A stretch of 64,000 nucleotides of DNA, from positions 325,293 through 389,292 of the forward strand of contig NZ_FNAJ01000005.1 of assembly GCF_900101905.1 (NCBI RefSeq), read 5' to 3'. Below are positions 57,265-64,000 of this stretch, in pieces. A program made the position numbers and the translations under genes. The DNA comes from Myxococcus virescens. Its GTDB lineage: Bacteria; Myxococcota; Myxococcia; Myxococcales; Myxococcaceae. Position 1 is the stretch's first letter. Each line of letters starts with the position of its first letter. Under the pieces are notes generated by a model. That model was not told where the DNA came from, did not search any database, and worked only from the letters and a program-made list of their open reading frames with translations.

Positions 57265-57325
57265 CGCGTGTGCCGTCAGCGCCCAGGCTTGGCCAGCAGT
57301 CCACATCCGTCGACGGAGGAGTGTC

Positions 57326-57478
57326 ATGACGAAGACGAAGGCGAAGGCCCCCCGGTCGTCCAAGCAGGCCAAGCAGAAGCTCGTGAAGCTGATGAACGTC
57401 ATGGAGAAGGCCACGGTTCCCGCTGCCACGAAGGCCATGGCCGGAACCTGCATTCGCATCTACTGCTCCCCCTACTGA
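57326..57478 (+). CDS. 50-residue peptide, candidate modified-peptide precursor
   Basis: A 50-codon frame with GGAGGAG at an ideal distance from the ATG. The first ~30 residues are strongly basic and Lys/Ala-rich (TKTKAKAPRSSKQ). A helical middle (LVKLMNVMEKATV) leads to the ending AGTCIRIYCSPY, with two cysteines four residues apart and aromatic residues near the C-terminus. This leader-then-core shape is that of a ribosomal peptide precursor. It follows the JmjC enzyme by 61 bases and is followed at once by a terminator. Substrate status is inference. Confidence 0.7.
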   Translation: MTKTKAKAPRSSKQAKQKLVKLMNVMEKATVPAATKAMAGTCIRIYCSPY

Positions 57479-57484
57479 TGGCCT

Positions 57485-57515
57485 CGGGCCGCTGGGCATT
57501 CGTCCCAGCGGCCCG
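57485..57515 (+). terminator. Terminator after the small peptide gene
   Basis: A 12-bp perfect stem CGGGCCGCTGGG / CCCAGCGGCCCG with a 7-base loop, beginning six bases after the peptide stop. It closes the DUF6624/JmjC/peptide operon. Confidence 0.75.
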
Positions 57516-57623
57516 CTTCCCAACCTGCGCAGTGTGCCTCGCAGAACCGATGTAAGGCATTCTGGAGCATGCAGCCCCCCTCACTATCCTGTCACCCTCC
57601 TGGATCTCCCGAGGAGCCGTGAC

Positions 57624-59024
57624 ATGAAAAACGCTGTCGACCTGCAGGGCAACCCACTGAGCGACATCTCCCTCGCCGCGATGCGGCGATGGCTCCTCGA
57701 AGCCGATGTGCTGGGCTACCTGCCACAGATTGCCGCCACGGAGTCTGAAGGCCGCCTCTGGACGTACTACGGGTTCGGCGTCCGGCGCATCGATGAGCTC
57801 GTCCGCGCGAACGGCTACGCGGCCCTCGACGACGCCTCCCTCCTCACCGATGACCTGGACGCCATCGTGGCGCTGCGGGAGTTCATGGCCGCCGCGCCCC
57901 CCCTCATGGACGGCCGCCGGAGGCTCGTGGAGCAGCTTCGCGCCTTCGCCGCGGAACGAGACGCGCTGGACCAGGGCCGTCCGCTCACCGCGCACGAGCT
58001 GTTCTCCCTCTGGTACCTGAAGGCCCTGCCGGGCGCCTACATGGCGCAGCGGCTCCAGCTCACGGACGTGGACGAAGCCACGGTGCGGCGCATCGCGAAG
58101 CTCTCCGCCGTGGGACTTCAGATGTTCGATGACGCAGTGGACCTCCAGGCGGATCTCGACCGGGGGCGCTTGTGGCTGAGCGCGGAGGAGCTCGAGCTGC
58201 TGGGGCTGTCCACGGCGCCGCCCGCGACGCTGGCCACCACCGCGGGGGAGCGCATCATCCGGCTGCGCAAGGCCATCTGCCTCGAGTACTTCCTCGCGGT
58301 GTATGACGAAGCCTCTCGCATCGCCTCGCCGGAGAGCCGCAAGCGCACCCAGGCCTTCGCGGAGGGCTGGCTGAGCTTCCTCCAGCAGGGCTACCTCAAG
58401 CTGTACACGCCCGGAGGCCCCAAGCCCTGGGACTCCGTGCAGCGCGTCCTCAAGGCGCTGCCGGGCTCGGAAACCGTGAAGCTGCCCGTGCTGCACTCGC
58501 TGTTCTCCCTCATCTCCGCCCTGCCGCTTCCGCCCGTGGACGTGGGGGCCTGCCGGCGGGAGCTGCAACAGCTCGGGGGCTGCCCTCGGGCGCTGGCGCC
58601 AGAAGTGGCCCTGGACGCCATGGGTGTCCGCGAGGCGGAGGGAGACGCGGCAAACTTCGACGCCCCCGGGCCGGAGGCCTCCGTGCTGGAGCGCGTGCTG
58701 CGGGCCTCGCCCTCCAAGCACACGGCGGCGGACTTCGCGCGGCGCTGCCGCGAATCGACCGAGGGCTCTCCGTCCAACCTGCGTGACCCCAACCTGTCGG
58801 AGGTGTTCGCCAGCGGGCTCAAGCTCGCGGAGCGCTCCGCGCGGAACTCCGTCACCGCCCGGGAGAACTTCCTCCAGCAGCTTCGCCCTGGCTCAAAGCG
58901 GGCCCCGGTGGTGGACGCAGAGCTGGCCGAGCGGTTCTCGCGCGACGGCGCGGACTGGCTCGCGTTGGGAATCGAGGCCCTCGCGGCGACGGCCCGCGGG
59001 GTCCGCGACGGCTGCCGGAAATAG
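57624..59024 (+). CDS. Isoprenoid-synthase-like (squalene/phytoene synthase fold) protein
   Basis: A 466-residue protein from the ATG at 57624 (GAGGAG upstream). The first ~280 residues follow the order of phytoene/squalene synthases: a first-helix TYYGFGVRRIDELVR, a middle YMAQRLQL, then SAVGLQMFDDAVDLQADL with RGRLWLSAEELELLG, which resembles the second Asp-rich motif and the RGRxYLPxEEL that follows it. The first Asp-rich motif is weak (only RIDEL). The last ~130 residues are unlike that family. It may be a diverged prenyl transferase or a relative without catalysis. Orientation is the same as the thioesterase gene 30 bases on. Confidence 0.55.
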   Translation: MKNAVDLQGNPLSDISLAAMRRWLLEADVLGYLPQIAATESEGRLWTYYGFGVRRIDELVRANGYAALDDASLLTDDLDAIVALREFMAAAPPLMDGRRRLVEQLRAFAAERDALDQGRPLTAHELFSLWYLKALPGAYMAQRLQLTDVDEATVRRIAKLSAVGLQMFDDAVDLQADLDRGRLWLSAEELELLGLSTAPPATLATTAGERIIRLRKAICLEYFLAVYDEASRIASPESRKRTQAFAEGWLSFLQQGYLKLYTPGGPKPWDSVQRVLKALPGSETVKLPVLHSLFSLISALPLPPVDVGACRRELQQLGGCPRALAPEVALDAMGVREAEGDAANFDAPGPEASVLERVLRASPSKHTAADFARRCRESTEGSPSNLRDPNLSEVFASGLKLAERSARNSVTARENFLQQLRPGSKRAPVVDAELAERFSRDGADWLALGIEALAATARGVRDGCRK

Positions 59025-59054
59025 AACCTCTGTCCATCACCTCATCCATCGTCA

Positions 59055-59843
59055 ATGAATCCTGAATCCAGCATCGCGGCGGCCGAGTCCTCCTGGCTCG
59101 TCCGCCGCAAACCCCAGGCGTCGCCTCGTCTCCGGCTGTTCTGCTTCCCCTACGCGGGAGCCGGCAGCCTCCCCTACTTCCGTTGGCCGGACCTGCTTCC
59201 CGAAACGGACATCGAGGTGTGCGCCGTGCAGCCTCCCGGCCGGGAGAACCGCCTGCATGAGCCGTCCGTGGAGGAACTCCCTCAACTGCTGGACGCGCTC
59301 GTGCGGGAGCTGTCGCCCCTCTTCGATGGCCCCTTTGCCTTCTTCGGCCACAGCCTGGGCGCGCTCATCGCCTTCGAGCTGACGCGCGAGCTCCGCCGCC
59401 GGGGCCTTCCGCTGCCTGGCACCCTGGTCGTCTCCGGCTCCGAGGCGCCCTCCCGGCGCAGTGGACTTCCCCCACTGAGCGGCCTGCGGCGAGACGACTT
59501 CATCCGCGAGCTGTCCGCTCGCTACGACGGCATTCCGCAGCAGGTCCTGGCGCAGCCGGAGATCCTGGACCTCATCCTCCCCATCCTGCGCGCGGATCTG
59601 AAGATTTCAGAGCGCTACACCTATCAGGAGGAACCTCCGCTTCCGGTGCGGCTGTGTGCCTTGGGTGGCACTCGCGACCCTCGCGTCTCGGAAGCCGCGC
59701 TCGACGAGTGGCGACTGCAAACACAGCAGTCCTTCTCGGTGAAGATGTTTCCAGGCGGCCACTTCTTTCTCAACGAGCTGACGGCCCAGGTGGTCCAGGC
59801 CGTCCATGCCGAACTCGCAGTCGGAGCAACCCCAGCACCATGA
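59055..59843 (+). CDS. Type II thioesterase
   Basis: A 262-residue alpha/beta hydrolase. The nucleophile S100 lies in GHSLGA, the catalytic His is H236 in GGHFFL, and an Asp is in TRDPRVSEA. The LFCFPYAGAGSLPYFRWP start is typical of GrsT-type thioesterases. These remove wrong acyl groups from carrier proteins of PKS or NRPS lines. The stop overlaps the carrier-protein start as ATGA, and the PKS gene converges on the pair, so it likely serves that pathway. Confidence 0.92.
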   Translation: MNPESSIAAAESSWLVRRKPQASPRLRLFCFPYAGAGSLPYFRWPDLLPETDIEVCAVQPPGRENRLHEPSVEELPQLLDALVRELSPLFDGPFAFFGHSLGALIAFELTRELRRRGLPLPGTLVVSGSEAPSRRSGLPPLSGLRRDDFIRELSARYDGIPQQVLAQPEILDLILPILRADLKISERYTYQEEPPLPVRLCALGGTRDPRVSEAALDEWRLQTQQSFSVKMFPGGHFFLNELTAQVVQAVHAELAVGATPAP

Positions 59844-60100
59844 ACAGAGACGACCTGCTCGATGTCCTGACCCGCTATGTCGCGGATGAACTCCTGGACG
59901 GGGACGCGGAGGACCTCGATTCCTCCACGCCCCTCTTGGAGCTCGGCGTGCTGAACTCTTTGGAGACGGCCCGGATGATGGGCTTCGTCCAGAAGAAGTA
60001 CGGCATCACCATCCCCTCGGAGTCGCTGAAGGTCGAAAACCTCCAGACGATCTCCGCCATCGCCGACCTCGTCTACGACGCGAGGCCCCGGCAGCCGTAG
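59840..60100 (+). CDS. Free-standing acyl/peptidyl carrier protein
   Basis: An 86-residue carrier protein. The phosphopantetheine serine is S40 in ELGVLNSLETARMM. It has the four-helix carrier pattern and an acidic surface. Overlaps the thioesterase gene by four bases. It probably carries a starter or extender unit for the polyketide line encoded on the other strand, from which it is separated by four bases at the stops. Confidence 0.88.
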   Translation: MNRDDLLDVLTRYVADELLDGDAEDLDSSTPLLELGVLNSLETARMMGFVQKKYGITIPSESLKVENLQTISAIADLVYDARPRQP

Positions 60101-60104
60101 CCGC

Positions 60105-63100
60105 TCAGCGGCCCCGGCGCAGCATGGCCTGGACGGTGTCATCGTCCAGGCTGTCCACGTCCGCCAGGAGCGACTCCAGCTCCGCGTCCTCGGGCGCCTC
60201 CTCCACGGGCGCGGCTGCCTCTTCCTTCAGGCCCAGGACCTCGGCCGCCAGGTAGTCCACCAGCCCGTTGACGGTCGGGTTGTCGAAGGCCACCGTCGCG
60301 GGCAGTGAGGTACCCAGGCTCCGCTGCAGGACGTTGCGCAGCTCCACGGACATCAGCGAGTCCATGCCGAACTCGAAGAAGCCCTGGTTCGGGTCCAGTG
60401 GCTCCGTCGTGGGACGCCCCAACACGCCGTTGACCAGCTCGCCCACGTGCGCACGCAAGGCACCGCGCCGCTCCTTGGGCTCGAGCCGCTCCAGGCGCTG
60501 GCGAATCCCCTCGCTCGCCGCGGGGCTGGCCTTCTCGATGAAGGCCTCGAACAGCGGCGAACGCCCGCGCCGCCCGAGCACCGCCCAGTCCACGGGCAGG
60601 ACACCGAGCTGACCGCTCAGCCCCAGGGACTGCTCGAACACCTGGAGGCCATCCTCCGGAGGAATCACGCCGAAGCCCAGCTGCTCCATGCGGCGTCGAA
60701 TCTGCTCCTCCGCCGCGGCGCCCACCTCTGCCCAGGCTCCCCAGTTGAGGCTCAGGGCGGGCAATCCGTCGGCCTGGCGGGAGCGGGCCAGCGCATCCAG
60801 GAAGGCATTCGCGGCCACATAGTTGGCCTGTCCCGCCGATCCGATGAGCGACGCCGCCGAGGAGAACACGACGAAGAAGTCCAGCGCCGTGCCTTGCAAC
60901 GCACGGTGGAGGTTCCACCCACCGGAGACCTTGGGCGCGAAGGCCTTGGCCAGCCGCTCCGGCGTCATCTGCACGAAGAGGCCGTCATCGATGACGCCCG
61001 CGGAGTGGATGACGCCACGCAGGGGCGGCACGCGTCCTGAGAGCCCGGCGAGGACGCGCTCCACGTCGGCGGCCACGGCCACGTCGCCCTGCACGCAGTG
61101 GATGGTGACGCCGCGCTGCTCCAACGCTTCCAGTCGAGTGCGCGCCTCGGGTCCCGGCTCACGCCGCCCCATCAGGACCAGGTGGCGCGCTCCGCGTTCC
61201 ACCAGCCGCTCCGCGACGATGAGCCCCAGTCCGCCAAGGCCGCCCGTGACGAGGTAGCTCGCGTCCGGCTTCAGCGCGGGCTCGCCGCTCGCCCCACGGA
61301 GCTTCCGGCTGCGCACCAACCGGGGTACGCGACGCGTGGTTCCGCGAAACGCGAGTTCGTCCTCGGAACTTGCACCGAGCAGCTCCGCATGAAGCTGGGC
61401 GACTTCGTGCTCGGACGCACTGGCATCCAGGTCCACACGCCGACAATGGAGGTCCGGATGCTCGCGGGTGATGGACTTGCCCAGGCCCCAGAGGACCGAA
61501 CTCCCCAGGTGGGTGATGCGCTCCTTCTCCGAGGTCGCCTGCGCACCGCGAGTCACCAACCAGAGCGAGGTGGTCTTGCCCTTGGCCTCGACGAGCGCCT
61601 GGGCGAGCGCGAGCACCCGCGTGCCGTGTCCAAGGGCCTTCGCGGGGACGTCGTCTCCCCCACCGTCCAGGCTCCACAGGTCGATGACATGCAGGGGCCC
61701 TTGCAGCGCCTCCGGGCGCAACTGGCCCAGGAGCGCGAGCGCCGAATCGCGGCCATCGACCGAGGCTCGCGCGCCAGCAGGGACCGTCACCACGTGCCAG
61801 CCTTGCTTCGTCAGTCGCTCGGCCAGGCGCGCGCCCAGCCCCGCCGCGTCGGCGAGGATGAGGCACTGTGTCCCGGCGTGCGCCGCCTCCGCCCCTGCCG
61901 CTGGAGCCTCCAGCGGCCGGGCCTGCCACTCCAGCTCATACAGCCAGCTCTGGTAGCGCTTGCTCTTCGCGCCCAGGAGTCCCTCCCGGGTGATGCGCCG
62001 CAGCAGCAGCTTCTCCACCGTGGCTACGCGCGCCCCATCCGCCGTGAGCAACTGGATGTCGCACACGTAGCCGGGGCCCTTCGGGTCATCGCTCCGCGCC
62101 AGGGTCGCATGGGCCCACACCTCCCCCAGCCCGCCGCGCTGCACCTGCACCTTGCCGACCCCCACGGGGAGGTAGGCGGCATCCCCTTCCTCGTCGAGCA
62201 CCGCGCCCACCATCTGGAAGCACGCATCCAGGAGCGCGGGCTGAAGCTGGTACTGCCCCGCGTCCGCCGCAGCGCTGCCGGATAGGGCCAGGCGCCCCAG
62301 CACCGCGTTCTCACCCCGCCAGAGCGACTGGATGCCTCGGAAGCTGGGGCCATACGCGAGCCCCGCCTGCCCCAGCTTCGCGTAGTAGCCCTCCACCGGC
62401 ACCTCGCGAGTCAGCGAGGCCCGCAGACGCTCCACGTCGACACGCTCGGCTGGCGCGGCCGTCATCGCGGAGAGCTTTCCGTGGGCATGGAGGATCCACG
62501 CGGGCTCACCCTCTCCCGTGCGCTCCTCCTGGCTGTGGATTTCAAAGCGCCCGGCGCGCTCGCCTTCCGGCGAGTAGAGCAGGTGCACCCGGCGCGTCCC
62601 TTCCTCCGGAAGGAAGAGGGCCTGCGAGAAGGTGATTTCGTCCACCGCCCCACCCGCCGCACCGAAGAGCGAAGCGCCCGCGGCGAGCCCCATCTCCACG
62701 TAGGCCGCGCCCGGCATCAGAATCTGTCCGTAGACGCCATGGTCCTTCAGGAAGGCGGGCTTCGCGGCGCCCACGGAGGACTCGAACTGCCGCACCTGTG
62801 AAGGCGACGCGTGCGGCTGGCCCAAGAGGGGATGTCCTCGCGTGGCCTCTGCCTCCGGCGCGGAGCTCACGCCCGGGATGTCCCAGGTGGACCCGTTGAG
62901 GTCCATCCAGTGATTGCGCCGCTGGAAGGGATAGACGGGCAACGCGACCTTGTGGCGCTCGCGCCCCTGGTCCACGCCCCGCCAGTCCACCGGCACGCCC
63001 GCGACGTGAAGGGCCGCGAGCCCCTCCAGCATCTGCTGCCAGTCCGAGCGCTCCGGCCTCAAGCTGCCCACCCAGAGCGTGTCCTCCTGCGTGATGCAGG

Positions 63101-64000
63101 ACTGGCCCATGGTCACCAGCGTGGGCTTCGGGCCGACCTCCAGGAAGGCCTTCACGCCGGCCTGCTCCAGCGTCTGCATGCCTCGGGCGAACATCACCGG
63201 CTCACGAAGATGCTGCACCCAGTACCCGGGCGTCAGGATTTCCTTCCCCGCCTCGTGCCCGCTCAGGTTCGAGATCAGCGGGATGGCCGGAGGCTGGAGC
63301 TTCACCTTCGCCACGGCCTTGGAGAACGCGTCGAGGATGGGGTCCATCAACGCGGAGTGGAACGCGTGCGAGACACGCAGCATCGTGCCGCGCTTGCCCT
63401 TCCGCGTCAGCTCGGCCACGCATTCGTTGACGGCGGCCTCGCGCCCCGAAATCACCACGTTGCGGGGGCCGTTGAGGGCCGCGATGGAGACCTGCCCGTC
63501 GTACCGGGAGAGCAGCGCCTCCACCTCCGCGGCATCCGCGGACACGGCGGCCATCGTCCCGCCCGCGGGCAGGGACTGCATCAGCCGGGCGCGCGTGGCG
63601 ATGAGCTCCAATCCTTCTTCCAGGGTGAAGACGCCGGCCACGCAGGCCGCCACGAACTCACCCACGGAGTGCCCCATCACGAAGTCCGGGCGGAGGCCCC
63701 ACTGCATCCACACCTGCGCCAGGGCGTACTCGAGCGCGAACAACGCGGGTTGGGTGAAGCCCGTCTCATCCAGCCGGGCTCGCGCCTGCGCGTCCCGCTC
63801 GGCGGGGTGCAGCAGGTCGATGAGCGACGGGCCCATCAACGGCTTCAGCACCGCGTCGCAACGCAGGAGCGTCTCGCGGAAGGTGGGCTCGGTGCGGAAG
63901 AGCTCCTCCCCCATGCCCAGCCACTGCGCGCCCTGCCCGGTGAACAGGAAGGCCAGCCGGGGCTCCCCGTCCGCCTTCCCGCGCAGCACCGACGATGACG
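60105..64000 (-). CDS. Modular polyketide synthase (AT-DH-KR-ACP, KS beyond the window)
   Basis: The visible ~1,298 codons are the C-terminal part of a larger protein; the frame runs off the window edge. The AT domain has GHSVGE and the HAFH motif that marks malonyl-CoA selection. The DH domain has DHGVYGQILMPG (HxxxGxxxxP). The KR domain has GGLGGLG, IDDG (B-type-like) and active Tyr in GQANYVAANA. The ACP has GMDSLMSV. One reducing module of the class that leaves a double bond. In M. xanthus, from memory, the DKxanthene cluster lies near the aib genes, so this may be that pathway; that link is inference. Confidence 0.92.
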   Translation of the reverse strand, partial: SSSVLRGKADGEPRLAFLFTGQGAQWLGMGEELFRTEPTFRETLLRCDAVLKPLMGPSLIDLLHPAERDAQARARLDETGFTQPALFALEYALAQVWMQWGLRPDFVMGHSVGEFVAACVAGVFTLEEGLELIATRARLMQSLPAGGTMAAVSADAAEVEALLSRYDGQVSIAALNGPRNVVISGREAAVNECVAELTRKGKRGTMLRVSHAFHSALMDPILDAFSKAVAKVKLQPPAIPLISNLSGHEAGKEILTPGYWVQHLREPVMFARGMQTLEQAGVKAFLEVGPKPTLVTMGQSCITQEDTLWVGSLRPERSDWQQMLEGLAALHVAGVPVDWRGVDQGRERHKVALPVYPFQRRNHWMDLNGSTWDIPGVSSAPEAEATRGHPLLGQPHASPSQVRQFESSVGAAKPAFLKDHGVYGQILMPGAAYVEMGLAAGASLFGAAGGAVDEITFSQALFLPEEGTRRVHLLYSPEGERAGRFEIHSQEERTGEGEPAWILHAHGKLSAMTAAPAERVDVERLRASLTREVPVEGYYAKLGQAGLAYGPSFRGIQSLWRGENAVLGRLALSGSAAADAGQYQLQPALLDACFQMVGAVLDEEGDAAYLPVGVGKVQVQRGGLGEVWAHATLARSDDPKGPGYVCDIQLLTADGARVATVEKLLLRRITREGLLGAKSKRYQSWLYELEWQARPLEAPAAGAEAAHAGTQCLILADAAGLGARLAERLTKQGWHVVTVPAGARASVDGRDSALALLGQLRPEALQGPLHVIDLWSLDGGGDDVPAKALGHGTRVLALAQALVEAKGKTTSLWLVTRGAQATSEKERITHLGSSVLWGLGKSITREHPDLHCRRVDLDASASEHEVAQLHAELLGASSEDELAFRGTTRRVPRLVRSRKLRGASGEPALKPDASYLVTGGLGGLGLIVAERLVERGARHLVLMGRREPGPEARTRLEALEQRGVTIHCVQGDVAVAADVERVLAGLSGRVPPLRGVIHSAGVIDDGLFVQMTPERLAKAFAPKVSGGWNLHRALQGTALDFFVVFSSAASLIGSAGQANYVAANAFLDALARSRQADGLPALSLNWGAWAEVGAAAEEQIRRRMEQLGFGVIPPEDGLQVFEQSLGLSGQLGVLPVDWAVLGRRGRSPLFEAFIEKASPAASEGIRQRLERLEPKERRGALRAHVGELVNGVLGRPTTEPLDPNQGFFEFGMDSLMSVELRNVLQRSLGTSLPATVAFDNPTVNGLVDYLAAEVLGLKEEAAAPVEEAPEDAELESLLADVDSLDDDTVQAMLRRGR

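Noticed and set aside
57258-57269. CACTTGACGCGT shared with the paired-palindrome region at 45183
   Set aside because: The copy at 57258 spans the JmjC stop codon and lacks the second half of the palindrome, so chance similarity is more likely.

Overview
The window looks like chromosome from a Myxococcus-type myxobacterium (Myxococcota). The evidence is very high G+C, many two-component genes (including NtrC-class activators), an SP21-like small heat-shock protein, a modular polyketide synthase, and above all an intact aibR-aibA-aibB-aibC-mvaS locus. That locus is the alternative isovaleryl-CoA pathway known from Myxococcus xanthus. No rRNA, tRNA, CRISPR array or insertion sequence was seen.

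Layout. 1-3.2 kb: the end of an unknown gene, then a BlaI-type repressor with two tandem operators and an M56 (BlaR1-like) protease fused to a TonB-type C-terminal domain. 3.2-6.2 kb: a globin-coupled histidine kinase, a dual-receiver response regulator and a receiver-kinase hybrid, in one overlapping minus-strand operon. 6.7-11 kb: a MerC-like membrane protein and a three-gene ABC-2 exporter. 11.1-12.6 kb: a decayed AstE/aspartoacylase-like pseudogene and a LysR regulator. 12.9-16.6 kb: a BON/SRPBCC protein, a proline-rich peptide, a phosphoribosyltransferase and a fatty-acid desaturase. 16.8-27.3 kb: a PAS kinase/NtrC pair, a lone receiver, an OmpA/TSP3-FecR-CHASE2 surface module and a receiver-GAF-degenerate GGDEF protein. 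27.3-29.1 kb: an overlapping aspartyl-hydroxylase/Nif11/sulfotransferase trio. 29.3-33.8 kb: small membrane and pseudo-receiver genes and a second NtrC/kinase pair. 33.9-38.6 kb: the aib locus. 38.7-46.2 kb: Hsp20, a SnoaL-like lipoprotein, a P-type ATPase operon with HMA-like and TerB-like partners, and a secreted trypsin-like protease. 46.3-53.7 kb: a LysM protein and a helicase/PLD/unknown operon that resembles a defence locus. 54.1-57.5 kb: a DUF6624 protein, two JmjC/cupin-4 proteins (one apparently inactive) and a 50-residue Cys-containing peptide. 57.6-64 kb: an isoprenoid-synthase-like protein, a type II thioesterase, a free acyl carrier protein and, converging on them, the end of a PKS module (AT-DH-KR-ACP).

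How the parts work together. The aib genes make isovaleryl-CoA from HMG-CoA-derived intermediates, with AibR as repressor. The globin kinase very probably senses O2 or haem redox state and signals through both aspartates of the dual receiver. The BlaI/M56 pair is a proteolysis-controlled repressor switch. The best candidates for something undescribed are the JmjC/peptide cassette at 54.1-57.5 kb, the AspH-Nif11-sulfotransferase trio at 27.3-29.1 kb, and the helicase-PLD operon at 47.2-53.7 kb. All functions are read from sequence motifs and memory of families; no search was run.
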